From JAFEBO01 sp036392375 (GTDB lineage Bacteria > Planctomycetota > Phycisphaerae > Phycisphaerales > UBA1924): a DNA stretch of 64,000 nt. Made by a program: the position numbers and the translations under genes. The notes under the pieces are model-generated. The model had not been told where the DNA came from. It saw nothing but the letters and a program-made list of their open reading frames with translations, and made no database searches. The DNA is taken from contig DASVYC010000052.1 in the NCBI GenBank assembly GCA_036392375.1, positions 1-64,000 on the forward strand, written 5' to 3'. Shown in pieces: positions 1 through 8,268 of the stretch. Numbering within the stretch: position 1 is the stretch's first letter; the number at the start of each line of letters is the position of its first letter.

Positions 1-2234
1 GAGGCCGGCGCCACGCCGGGGGCCGCACGGGCCGCGGACGCGCCGATTGTCGCGTGGCTGAACCAGCGTGAGAGAAGCGCGTCGAGCACCAGCAGGACGA
101 GTCCGGCGAGCAGCAGCGGCAGATCGATGGGCGGCGTGCGGTTGGTGCGTGGCAGCGCGTCCCCGGTTGGGCGGCCGGCGCCGGATGTGGGCTGGATGTA
201 CGTCACGCTCGCGGCCTGGGCGAGCGACTGGAGCACGGGGGTGAGCTGCTCCTGCGTCTGCGGGTCGGTGGCGCTGGCGCGGGTGTCGGCGTTGATGGCG
301 ACCAGCTCGCGGGTGATGCCGCGGGCGTCCACGCGGCGCCACAGCGAGCCGTTTCGCGCGGCGTCGCCCATGGACGCCGAGCCTTGCGGGGTGACTCGGC
401 GGAGTTCGGAAGGCTCGGCGACGCTCGCCCCGGCCACGATCGTCGCGGAGCCGGACGCGAGCCCGACACCCTGGCGCACGATCTCCTGAAAGAGCGGGAC
501 CATGAGGGGCATGGCGGGAAGCGTGGTGGATTCAAGCTCGGGAGCGGTGAAGAGGGCGACGAGCAGGCCGCGGGAGGAGTTGTCGGGGCGTGCCGCGACG
601 AGCAGCGGCGCGCCGTTGTCGAGCGTGAGCAGGCGCGACGCATCGCCCTTGAGCTCGACGCCGAGCGAGCGGAAGACGGCGACGGGCTTCACCAGTTCGT
701 CGAGCTCGGCGCTCAGCCCCGCGAGCAGGGCCCCGAGGCCGGAGCCGTCGCCGCCGCGGACGGTGCGGGGCGGGTCGGCCGCTGTGCTCTCGCGCGCGAC
801 CACCCACGTGAGCCCGAAGGCCTTGAGCATGGGCTCGGGCCACATGTGCACGCCGATCGCGGCAGCGGTGGGGGCGGTGACGCCGACAAGGCCGCCCTTG
901 CGGGCGAACTCCGCGAGTGTGGACCAGGCGTCGGGTGCGAGCAGATCGGGTCGGGTGACGAACGCGGCGTCGGCGGCGAGCAGGTCGGCGGGGGACAAAC
1001 GCGACGGATCGACGCGGGCGATGGTGATCGGTTCGTTCTCGGCCTCGAGGGCACCGCTCACGCCGCCGGTGCGGGGCGAGAGCGCGAGCGTGATCCAGTC
1101 GGCCGCGGCGTAGGCCGTCGGCGCGGCTCCGGAGTCGCTCATGGGCGCGGCGAGGACGACGCGGACGGTCTCGCGGGCCTTCCAGGGTTTGCGGAAGACG
1201 TTGTCGGCGATGATCGCGTCGTCGTCGAGGCGAGCCTCGATCCACAGCGGCGACGCGGCCTTGCGGGACGTGGGGTCGGATTTGGGGAACCCGATCGGGG
1301 CCAGCACGCTCGCGGTTTCCTGTCCCGCGGCGAAGCGCACCGGCGTCGCGACCCAGGCGGGCGATTCAGTGTCGGCGGTCTGGATCGCGGCGAGCCGCAG
1401 GTTCACGGCCGCGGCATTGCGCACGCCCGGGCCCGAGCGTGCGATCACCACGCGCGCCTGCTGCGTCTCGGGCGCGTTGCCCTCACGTAGCAGCACGCTC
1501 CGCAAGGGCTCGACCGAGATCACCGCGAGGTTGTCCAGAGGATCGGCGGCCGGGGGGCGGACCAAGAGGTCGGGACGTTGGGCCGATTCGACGATTTCCG
1601 GGGCGCGGGCGGTGTCGAGCGACCCGCGGCGCAGCCCGCTGAGCAGCGCGATGGCGCTCTGGCGGGAGGTGTCGCGGCCCAAGAGGTCGCGAGCGATCGC
1701 CAGGGCCCCGCTGACATCGGCCGCGCTCTCGGCGGGCTCGATGGAGTCGAGCGCGCGGCGGAGGCCGGCGAGCTCGGTCGTCAGGGGCGTCGCGAGCTTC
1801 TCGGCGGGTGCGCCAAGAGTGATCAGCGCGGCCCGATCGCCGCGGGCGGCGTCCAGGCTCTCCAGCAGGCGCAGCGCTTCGCCCTTGTTCGCCTCCAGCT
1901 CTGTCGCCTCGCCGACGCGGGATTGCGACGTCAGCGCGTTGTCTACCACCAGCACCAGGTCGCGGGGCGTGCGGCTCTGCAGCACCGAGTCGCCCGCGAA
2001 CATCGGGCGGCCGACCGCCAGCGCCAGGAGCAGCACCGCGAGCGTGCGTGCGGCGAGGATCAGGAACTGTTCCAGCCGCATCCGCTTGCGCTGACGCCGA
2101 AATGCCTCGAGCACGAACCGCATCGCGCCCCACTCCAGCGGCCTTGTACGGCGGCGGAAGAGCAGGTGGATCACAACCGGTGCCGCCACGCAGCCGAGGG
2201 CGATGAGGGCGAGGGTTGGGTTCAGGAAAGACAT
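1..2234 (-). CDS. BatA/VWA-type membrane protein, C-terminal end outside the window
   Basis: About 744 codons are visible and the frame is still open at base 1, so the C-terminus is missing. The N-terminus (MSFLNPTLALIALGCVAAPV) is a membrane helix, followed by HLLFRRRTRPLEWGAMRF and a second helix (about residues 57-80). This is the arrangement of the aerotolerance-regulator (BatA) N-terminal domain. A von Willebrand A-like domain follows (DLVLVVDNALTSQ), but the usual DxSxS metal-binding motif reads DNALT, so metal binding may be lost. A further hydrophobic segment near the visible end (DLPLLLAGLVLLVLDALL) suggests another membrane anchor. It lies 56 bp downstream of a DUF58 gene on the same strand, the usual neighbourhood of MoxR/Bat loci. 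In that family such proteins act at the envelope, possibly as chaperone-like or stress factors; the exact role here is unknown. Confidence 0.85.
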   Translation of the reverse strand, partial: MSFLNPTLALIALGCVAAPVVIHLLFRRRTRPLEWGAMRFVLEAFRRQRKRMRLEQFLILAARTLAVLLLALAVGRPMFAGDSVLQSRTPRDLVLVVDNALTSQSRVGEATELEANKGEALRLLESLDAARGDRAALITLGAPAEKLATPLTTELAGLRRALDSIEPAESAADVSGALAIARDLLGRDTSRQSAIALLSGLRRGSLDTARAPEIVESAQRPDLLVRPPAADPLDNLAVISVEPLRSVLLREGNAPETQQARVVIARSGPGVRNAAAVNLRLAAIQTADTESPAWVATPVRFAAGQETASVLAPIGFPKSDPTSRKAASPLWIEARLDDDAIIADNVFRKPWKARETVRVVLAAPMSDSGAAPTAYAAADWITLALSPRTGGVSGALEAENEPITIARVDPSRLSPADLLAADAAFVTRPDLLAPDAWSTLAEFARKGGLVGVTAPTAAAIGVHMWPEPMLKAFGLTWVVARESTAADPPRTVRGGDGSGLGALLAGLSAELDELVKPVAVFRSLGVELKGDASRLLTLDNGAPLLVAARPDNSSRGLLVALFTAPELESTTLPAMPLMVPLFQEIVRQGVGLASGSATIVAGASVAEPSELRRVTPQGSASMGDAARNGSLWRRVDARGITRELVAINADTRASATDPQTQEQLTPVLQSLAQAASVTYIQPTSGAGRPTGDALPRTNRTPPIDLPLLLAGLVLLVLDALLSRWFSHATIGASAARAAPGVAPA

Positions 2235-2290
2235 GGGTGCTGGGAGCTCGGCGGAGAGAAAGGCGTCCGGCGTTGGAGAAGGCAGAAGGT

Positions 2291-3328
2291 CTAGGCGAGG
2301 TGGCGCTTGATCTGGGCGTTGCGGCGGGAGACGAACGCGGCGAGCGCAGGGCCGAGGTAGTCGTGGGTGTTGACGACGGTGTGGTCGTAGCCCAGGCCGC
2401 GGAGCAGCGTACGGAGCTGGGTGTTGTGCTCCTCGAGCGCGGCGAGGTAGGCGGAGCGGATCGAGCGCGGGTCGAGACGGACCGGAGATTCGCCCTCCAG
2501 GCCCTGGAAGATCACGCCGCCCGCGGCGTCGCGGAGGTCGAACTCCATCTCGGCGCGATCGAGGATCTGGAAGGCCATAATGTCAGCCTTGGCGTGGCGG
2601 GCGCGGGCCAGAGCGTCGCGGATCGCCGCGATATCCATGAAGAAGTCGCTCACGATCGCGATGATGCAGCGGTTGGTGACCTGGCCGAGGGTCTGATCGA
2701 TGGCGCGGCGGAGATCACTGGAGCGCTGCCCGGGAGCCGTGCCGCGGGCAGGATGCGACGCCAGAGCGCTCACGATCTGGCGCCACGTCTCCTGGCCGCT
2801 GGACCGCTTGAGCACCAGCTTGACCTGATCGTCGAACATCTCGAGCCCGACGCGGTCGCCCTGGCGCAGCGTGATATAGGAGAGCGCCGCGGCGAGCGCG
2901 GTGGCGTGGTCGAACTTGCTCCAATGCGTGCGCCCGTCGGGGCTGGTGTCGCGCCCCTCGCCCGAGGCGTCGGCGAACGTGCGGCTGCCGAAGGACATCG
3001 AGCCCGAGCAATCGACCAGCACGATGAGGTCGAGGTTGGTTTCCTGCTGGTATTGTTTGAGGTGCAGCTTGTCGGAGCGGGCGAAAACCTTCCAGTCGAG
3101 GTGGCGGAGATCGTCGCCCGGGGAATAAGGGCGGTGCTGAGCGAACTCGACGGAGAAGCCTTGATAGGGCGAACGGTGCTGACCGCTGGAGAGGCCCTCG
3201 ACGATCATCTTGGCCCGCATCTCAAACGTGGCGAGGCGGGCAAGGGTCTGGGGGTGCAGATAGAGCGAAGCGTCGATGGGCGTGGAGCCGCTGATATTCG
3301 AACCCGGGATGTTGCCGCCGATCGCCAT
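2291..3328 (-). CDS. DUF58 domain-containing protein
   Basis: 345 residues. The DUF58 signature is clear at about residues 55-95 (FAQHRPYSPGDDLRHLDWKV, then KLHLKQYQQE). A VWA-like domain follows with an intact metal-ion motif DCSGSMSFGS. DUF58 proteins are usually encoded beside a MoxR-family AAA ATPase and Bat-type VWA proteins. Here the BatA-like gene follows after 56 bp on the same strand, but no MoxR gene is visible; the next gene upstream runs the other way. The ATG at 3328 is the first plausible start. Function is inferred only from family context. Confidence 0.93.
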   Translation of the reverse strand: MAIGGNIPGSNISGSTPIDASLYLHPQTLARLATFEMRAKMIVEGLSSGQHRSPYQGFSVEFAQHRPYSPGDDLRHLDWKVFARSDKLHLKQYQQETNLDLIVLVDCSGSMSFGSRTFADASGEGRDTSPDGRTHWSKFDHATALAAALSYITLRQGDRVGLEMFDDQVKLVLKRSSGQETWRQIVSALASHPARGTAPGQRSSDLRRAIDQTLGQVTNRCIIAIVSDFFMDIAAIRDALARARHAKADIMAFQILDRAEMEFDLRDAAGGVIFQGLEGESPVRLDPRSIRSAYLAALEEHNTQLRTLLRGLGYDHTVVNTHDYLGPALAAFVSRRNAQIKRHLA

Positions 3329-3503
3329 GGGAGTGAGGATAGTGGAGCGGGGCTCGAGCCGCAGACGCGGCGTGTGCTGTCGGGGTCACGCCCTCGACGA
3401 TCGTGGTACGCTGAGCCTGGACGGAAGTTTCGGGGTGTTCTGGGAGATTGCAGTCGAATCACGCGCTGGCGGATGGTCGCGGGTGCGTGCGGAGAGACCA
3501 GCC

Positions 3504-3953
3504 ATGGTTCGGATCGTGTCGCGTGTGGTTGTTGTGCTCGTCTCGCTGATACTCGTCGGCGTGATGACCGGCTGCGAGAACAAGCTGACCAAGGAGAACT
3601 ACGACCGGATCCAGGTGGGGATGTCGATCTATGAGGTCGCCGAGATCCTCGGTCCGGGCGAGAAGCAGGAGCGGGGCGGGGCGTCGAGGCTGGCCCAGGA
3701 CATGCTGGGTGCCGACATCGCCGCGGCGACCGCCCGCCAGAACGCCAACCAAGCGAAGCAGGGGCTGAGCGACCTGACCGGCGGCGGCACGGGCCCGCAG
3801 GTCGGGGAGAAGCCCAAGACGCCGGCGCGCCCGTCGGGCGTGCCGGACGCTCCGGTGCGGGACGTTTTCATCTGGAAGGGCGACAAAGTCGAGATCTCGG
3901 TCGTGTTCATGGACGAGAAGGTCGTGTCCAAGAACCAGGACGGGCTGGAATAG
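3504..3953 (+). CDS. Small SmpA/BamE-like lipoprotein
   Basis: 149 residues. The N-terminus is a lipoprotein signal peptide, MVRIVSRVVVVLVSLILVGV, with lipobox VMTGC, so the mature protein should be lipid-anchored at a Cys near residue 24. The following stretch TKENYDRIQVGMSIYEVAEI resembles the start of SmpA/OmlA/BamE-type domains, which share the phrase 'I..GMS..EV..ILG.P'. The middle is Gly/Pro-rich, and the C-terminal part (DVFIWKGDKVEISVVFMDEK) looks like the closing beta strands of that fold. The start was chosen at the ATG giving a clean signal peptide; upstream in-frame codons do not look like protein. The fold assignment is moderate and the function unknown. Confidence 0.8.
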   Translation: MVRIVSRVVVVLVSLILVGVMTGCENKLTKENYDRIQVGMSIYEVAEILGPGEKQERGGASRLAQDMLGADIAAATARQNANQAKQGLSDLTGGGTGPQVGEKPKTPARPSGVPDAPVRDVFIWKGDKVEISVVFMDEKVVSKNQDGLE

Positions 3954-4053
3954 CGGACCCGGGGAGAGCGTTGAAGGCTCGCGGGAGGATTCCGGCAACA
4001 GCCACGCGACGGCGGCGTTGGACCGATGACGCACTATCTCGAAGGAGGGTGTC

Positions 4054-5136
4054 ATGTCGGTCCGCTCGATCGTCCGTCGGGTCTCTGTGGGTCGTGTGTG
4101 GTTGCTGGCGTGTGTGATGTTGCTGACGCCGCGGGCGTGGGCGCAGCACTACAAGCCGGAAGCGGGCGCGTACAAGACTGGTTCCATCGACATGGTGCTG
4201 ACCGCGGACGACGCGCCCGCGCGGGGCGAGTCGTCGCGGGACATCCCGCTCACCGTGCGGTTCCCGCGCGACGCCAGCGGGGCGCTGCCGCTGGTGGTCT
4301 TCAGCCACGGCATGGGTGGCTCGTCCAACGCGTTCCCGGATCTGACCGACCATCTCGCCAGCCATGGCTATGTCGTGATCCTGCCGACGCACTCGGACTC
4401 GGTGAAGCTGCGGCGCGAGCGGGGCGAGCAGGCGGGGCGCGAGATCCTGAGCAACCCGCAGGCGTACGTGCGGAACGTGAAGCCCTTCGAGCGCGTCGAT
4501 GACGTGAAGCGGATACTCGACGCGATCCCCGCGGTGGAGAACAAGATCTTCCCGGACGCCAAGGCGAGCATCTCGCGCGAGGCGATCGCGATGGCGGGGC
4601 ACTCCGCCGGAGCGATGACCACGCAGATCGCGCTGGGCGTGAAGGCACGCACCCGGCTTCTCGGCGGCGTGCAGAATCTGAGCGACCCGCGGATCAAGGC
4701 GGCGGTCGTGATCTCGGGACAGGGCCTCAAGACGCGGCTGTTCACCAAGGACAGTTGGTCGGACCTCGACAAGCCCATGCTGGTGATCACGGGGAGCGAG
4801 GACACCGCCCGCGCGGGCAACGACACGCCCGAATCGCGGCGGCACCCGTATGAGTACGCGCCCGCGAGCGCGGGCGAGCCGCACACGTACCTGCTGTGGG
4901 TTGAGGGCGCGACGCACAGCTCCTACTCGGGCAAGTCCGCGTCGGCGCTGCTGGGCGAGAAGCCCGAGGACCCGGCGATGGTGGCCGCGGCCACGGGGTC
5001 CGCGACGCTGGCGTTTCTCGACGCGTATCTGAAGCACGCGGCCGAGAGCGACGAGGCCCGGACGGCCCGGGCGTACCTCGCGGGCGACGGGATCAAGAAC
5101 GCCAGCGACGGCAAGGCGACGGTGAGCCGCAAGTAA
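4054..5136 (+). CDS. Secreted alpha/beta hydrolase (PAF-acetylhydrolase / dienelactone hydrolase-like)
   Basis: 360 residues with a signal peptide ending near ...LTPRAWAQ (about residue 31), so it is exported. The alpha/beta hydrolase landmarks are in order: oxyanion region VVFSHGMGGSS (about 85-95), nucleophile elbow GHSAGAM (Ser about 184), acid strand MLVITGSED (about 245-253) and the His motif EGATHSSYSG (about 288-297). The layout matches chlorophyllase / PAF-acetylhydrolase / polyester-hydrolase-like proteins, but the substrate cannot be read from the sequence. It has one of the few textbook ribosome-binding sites in the window, AAGGAGG at 4042-4048, 5 nt before ATG. It is not obviously in an operon with its neighbours. 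Confidence 0.88.
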   Translation: MSVRSIVRRVSVGRVWLLACVMLLTPRAWAQHYKPEAGAYKTGSIDMVLTADDAPARGESSRDIPLTVRFPRDASGALPLVVFSHGMGGSSNAFPDLTDHLASHGYVVILPTHSDSVKLRRERGEQAGREILSNPQAYVRNVKPFERVDDVKRILDAIPAVENKIFPDAKASISREAIAMAGHSAGAMTTQIALGVKARTRLLGGVQNLSDPRIKAAVVISGQGLKTRLFTKDSWSDLDKPMLVITGSEDTARAGNDTPESRRHPYEYAPASAGEPHTYLLWVEGATHSSYSGKSASALLGEKPEDPAMVAAATGSATLAFLDAYLKHAAESDEARTARAYLAGDGIKNASDGKATVSRK

Positions 5137-5227
5137 GCGGGCGGTCGATCACTTGTCGGATGCTTGAAAGACAGATGTTTTCGTGCCCCAAACCAGCACG
5201 GTCGGCGGGTGTTCGGCCATCGATGAC

Positions 5228-5244
5228 GGGCCGTGAACCGGCCC
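5228..5244. terminator. GC-rich hairpin downstream of hydrolase gene
   Basis: Inverted repeat gggccg / cggccc with a 5-nt loop, about 90 nt after the hydrolase stop codon and just upstream of the ArsR promoter. There is no T-run, so it is only a possible transcription boundary. Confidence 0.3.
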
Positions 5245-5253
5245 CGATCGATC

Positions 5254-5282
5254 TTGAGTTACGTTTGAATTCTGTGTATACA
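5254..5282 (+). promoter_or_regulatory. Predicted sigma-70-type promoter of the ArsR-protease operon
   Basis: TTGAGT at 5254-5259 and TATACA at 5277-5282 are separated by exactly 17 bp. The predicted transcription start, 7-9 nt downstream, falls at about 5289-5291. That is the GTG start codon itself, so the mRNA would be leaderless. Confidence 0.6.
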
Positions 5283-5292
5283 ATTCAAACGT
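5261..5292. promoter_or_regulatory. Perfect 11-bp inverted repeat, likely ArsR-type operator
   Basis: acgtttgaatt (5261-5271) and its exact reverse complement aattcaaacgt (5282-5292) are separated by 10 bp that contain most of the -10 box. The right arm covers the first two bases of the GTG start codon. Position and symmetry suit a winged-helix homodimer repressing its own gene. Confidence 0.65.
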
Positions 5293-5929
5293 GAGTAACA
5301 ACCACGGACATGTCATCCGCACCGCCGCCGCCGCCCGCGCGATCGTCGCTCCGCTGCGGCAGGAGATCGTCGACGCGCTCGACGCCGCCGGCCCCTGTTC
5401 GATCGCGCGGCTCGCCGAGCTCCTGGGGCGGCCGGCCGACTCGCTGTACTTTCACCTCCGCAAGCTCGAGCGGGTCGGGCTGGTGATCGAGACCGAACGT
5501 CGCCGCGAGGGGCGGCACGTCTTCCGCGTGTACGACGTGCCGGCGCACCCGGTGTCGCTCCGCTACGGCGAACCGATCCGGGCCGCGGACCTGTCGGGCA
5601 TTGCGCGGTCCGCGTTCCGCGCCGCCTCGAAGGAGTTCTCACAGGCCGCACGCGATCCGGAGATCGTCACCGAGCCAGGGCCGCGCCGCGCGCTGTGGAT
5701 GGGACGCGCCAAGGGCTGGCTCACCGAGCGCGAGCTTGCCCAGGCCAACACGCTGCTGGGCGAGTTGCTGGCGCTCGTGCGGGCCGCCAACGCCCGTGGC
5801 GGGCAGCGCGATGGTGCGCGGCTGTTCGGCGTCACGTTTGGGCTCGCTCCGGTTCCCGTGGTCCTGCGCGGCACGCCCAAGCGTGCCGCCACTCAACGCG
5901 GCCCCCGCCGCAAGAAAGGTGCGTCATGA
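5291..5929 (+). CDS. ArsR-type winged-helix transcriptional regulator
   Basis: 212 residues from GTG. Residues about 14-70 form an ArsR/HTH_20-type winged helix: VAPLRQEIVDALDAAGPCSI, then LAELLGRPADSLYFHLRKLE (recognition helix region), then a wing ETERRREGRHVFRVY. The C-terminal ~130 residues are helical, without the Cys metal-site pattern of classic ArsR sensors, so the ligand is unknown. No ATG lies in frame nearby, and the GTG sits at the predicted transcription start (see promoter and operator entries). Its stop codon overlaps the ATG of the aspartic protease gene (ATGA), which implies co-transcription and probably autoregulation of the pair. Confidence 0.85.
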   Translation: MSNNHGHVIRTAAAARAIVAPLRQEIVDALDAAGPCSIARLAELLGRPADSLYFHLRKLERVGLVIETERRREGRHVFRVYDVPAHPVSLRYGEPIRAADLSGIARSAFRAASKEFSQAARDPEIVTEPGPRRALWMGRAKGWLTERELAQANTLLGELLALVRAANARGGQRDGARLFGVTFGLAPVPVVLRGTPKRAATQRGPRRKKGAS

Positions 5930-7587
5930 ACCTTCGCTCCTCGTTCGCCCCCATGCCCGGTGTCTTGCGTTCGCGTCTCCGCTTCACCGCCTGCCTCGGT
6001 GTGGGCGTCGGAGTGGTCCTGGGCACATCCGCCGCGGCCGCTCCGCTGACGGTGCAGGAAGTGGTCGATCGCGTGCGGGAAGCCGGGGGCTGGGACGCGG
6101 CCAACCCCGCGGGCAAGCTGGTCGCGCTCGCCGGCCGCGGCAGCCTCATCGGCGTCGAGCAGGACGTCGAGATGCTGGTCTCTCCCAAGGGCGATTACTA
6201 CGCGGCATACCGCGGCGACCTGCCGATCGCTGAAGGAGTGATCACCGCACCCCCGACGCTCTGGACCCGCGACCTGGGCAACGAGATTCTCACCCCCAGC
6301 CTCGGCGACGCCGACACGCTGCGGCTGCGGGCGCTGGCGTTGACGGGCGCGTGGACCGCGCCGGGTGCGCTGGAGCTGCGACTGGACCCGCTCACCAGCG
6401 ACGACCAGGCCGTGCTGAATTTCAAGCTGCCCGACGGGCTCATTGCGGGCGTGATCCGCATCGATCGCAAGGCTTGGCGCGTGACCCAGTGGAGCTACTC
6501 CGCGGGCGACGGCGACCGGGGCATCCGATTCGAGGGTGCCATCGAGTCCGGCCTGGGATGGTTCCCGTCCCGGGTGATCTCGACCGGCACCAGCGGGGAA
6601 GAAACGACGATCGAGCTCGCATCGGCCGCGCTCGCGAGCGATGCACAGGCCGCGATGCTGCAGAAGCCCGCGCTCCGCAACGGACACCCGGACGATGTCT
6701 CGTTCGACGCGAGCGTGCCGGCCGAGCTTGAGGTGAAGCGGGCGCGGAGCGGGCATCTCCTGGTGCGTCCGAAGGTGAACGGCCGCGAGGCGGCGTGGTG
6801 GATCTTCGACACCGGCGCGGGCCAGAACTGCGTGGACAAGAAGGTGGTCGAGAGCCTGGGCCTGCGGCGCTTCGGCGTCGTGCCGGTCAACGGCATCGGC
6901 GGCACGATCCGCTCCAACTTCGTCCGCCCCGCCACCCTCTCGCTCGGACCCGTCACGCTCGCCGATCCGATTATGACCGAGCTCGATCTCTCGATGATCG
7001 GCACGGCGCTTGGCGAAGAGATCGGCGGCATCGTCGGCTTCAACACCATCTTCCGCTGCGTGGCACGCGTTGATCTCGCCCTCGCCAGGGTCTCGCTGCA
7101 CGACCCTGTCGGGTTCGACGCCGCCGGAATCAACTGGACGCCCGTGCGGCTGTACGGGCGCCACCCGATCGTCGACGCGCGATTCGAGGGCCGCCACGGC
7201 CTCTTCAAGCTCGACACCGGCGCCAACAACACCGTCAGCTTCCACGTCCCCGCTGTCGAGAATCTCAAGCTTCTCGACGGGCGCGACACCACCGAGAGCA
7301 AGACCGGCGGCGTGGGCGGGATGCGCACCGTCCGCCGCGGCAAGGTCTCGTCGTTCGAGCTGGGCGGCAAGATTCTGGAGAACGTGGACGCCGAGTTCGC
7401 CACCGAGAAAGTCGGCGCCTTGCACGACGCCTACAGCCTCGGCAACATCGGCGTGAAACTCATGCGCGGCTTCGAGCTGGTGTTCGATTACCAGAACGGA
7501 CGCATGGGATTCGTCGATCGCCCGCTGCCCGAGAAGAAAGACCCACCGAAGACGGACAATCAGAAGCCCGACGCCGACGGCAAGTAG
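5926..7587 (+). CDS. Secreted/periplasmic double-domain retropepsin-like aspartic protease
   Basis: 553 residues with an N-terminal signal/anchor region (about residues 15-41, ending ...GTSAAAAPL). After a beta-rich domain (about 45-250) come two aspartyl-protease modules. The first has WWIFDTGAGQNC (Asp about 295) followed by a GIGG flap-like turn. The second has LFKLDTGANNTVSF (Asp about 430) followed by GVGGM. Bacterial retropepsin-like proteases usually carry one DTG lobe and dimerise; two lobes in one chain imply a pepsin-like monomer. The C-terminus ends GNIGVKLMRGFELVFDYQNG, typical of this family. It is translationally coupled to the upstream ArsR-type gene by a 4-bp overlap. The substrate is unknown. 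Confidence 0.82.
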   Translation: MNLRSSFAPMPGVLRSRLRFTACLGVGVGVVLGTSAAAAPLTVQEVVDRVREAGGWDAANPAGKLVALAGRGSLIGVEQDVEMLVSPKGDYYAAYRGDLPIAEGVITAPPTLWTRDLGNEILTPSLGDADTLRLRALALTGAWTAPGALELRLDPLTSDDQAVLNFKLPDGLIAGVIRIDRKAWRVTQWSYSAGDGDRGIRFEGAIESGLGWFPSRVISTGTSGEETTIELASAALASDAQAAMLQKPALRNGHPDDVSFDASVPAELEVKRARSGHLLVRPKVNGREAAWWIFDTGAGQNCVDKKVVESLGLRRFGVVPVNGIGGTIRSNFVRPATLSLGPVTLADPIMTELDLSMIGTALGEEIGGIVGFNTIFRCVARVDLALARVSLHDPVGFDAAGINWTPVRLYGRHPIVDARFEGRHGLFKLDTGANNTVSFHVPAVENLKLLDGRDTTESKTGGVGGMRTVRRGKVSSFELGGKILENVDAEFATEKVGALHDAYSLGNIGVKLMRGFELVFDYQNGRMGFVDRPLPEKKDPPKTDNQKPDADGK

Positions 7588-7619
7588 ATCCGAGGATTCA
7601 TCATCTCGGCTTGAGCGAC

Positions 7620-7642
7620 ACGGCTCCCCCATCGGGAGCCGT
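7620..7642. terminator. Bidirectional hairpin terminator between convergent genes
   Basis: Perfect 9-bp stem acggctccc / gggagccgt with a 5-nt loop, in the short gap between the protease stop (7587) and the stop of the minus-strand gene (7645). It is placed to stop transcription from both sides. No long T-run follows. Confidence 0.6.
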
Positions 7643-7644
7643 TG

Positions 7645-8118
7645 TCATGTGGTCTTCTTGGCGTTCGCGAAGATGGTCTCGACGTACCCCTGGAAGTCGT
7701 CGTGCAGGATCTTCATCGATGGGTTGGACATCATCTTCTGGAAGCTGGGCTCGGCTGCGATGATGCGGAAACGCTTCACCCACGATTCGAAGTACTCGTC
7801 GGAGAGCTGGCCGTGCTGGTGCCCGTACCACGCGATCTCAAAGAGCGAGAGCTGCATGAGGTTGAAGAAGTAGAAGCGGATCTCGTCGTCGTTCTCGAGG
7901 TTGCGGACGTCGTCGCGGTAGACGGTGGCGAGTTTGGGGTTCTCGACCCGCATGCGGCGCAGCCCCATCTGCAGCTCGACGAGCTTGGTGAAGTTGGCGA
8001 CGTGCTGGGCCTTGCGGGCCTGGTAGAACTGGACCGCGGCGAAGATCAGGCCGCCCGCGATCGAGAGTGATGAGATGGTCTGAAGAATGACCGCGACGAT
8101 CTGCAGGTTGATGCTCAT
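7645..8118 (-). CDS. Hypothetical protein with one N-terminal membrane helix
   Basis: 157 residues. A hydrophobic N-terminus (VAVILQTISSLSIAGGLIFA, about residues 8-27) is followed by a helical, mildly acidic domain (FTKLVELQMGLRRMRVENPK, then FYFFNLMQLSLFEIAWYG). Proteins of this layout, one helix plus a roughly 120-residue helical domain, occur as uncharacterised families in many bacteria, often near signalling genes. I do not recognise a named domain. The ATG at 8118 was chosen because the hydrophobic segment starts right after it; upstream in-frame sequence is low-complexity and antisense to the kinase N-terminus. It diverges from the kinase gene with about 150 bp between starts. Confidence 0.75.
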   Translation of the reverse strand: MSINLQIVAVILQTISSLSIAGGLIFAAVQFYQARKAQHVANFTKLVELQMGLRRMRVENPKLATVYRDDVRNLENDDEIRFYFFNLMQLSLFEIAWYGHQHGQLSDEYFESWVKRFRIIAAEPSFQKMMSNPSMKILHDDFQGYVETIFANAKKTT

Positions 8119-8268
8119 GGCCGCAGATCGTTGGCGGGGCGCGGGGTTCTCGGAACCCTTGGCCCGCGGGCCCGGGGCTGCGCGTGTGGGTATCGGGGTC
8201 GGCGCCGCAGGGCGCGACATTTTCACTGGCGGCGGCGCCTGGTTTCTGGCAGAATCGGGGGTCCGGTC

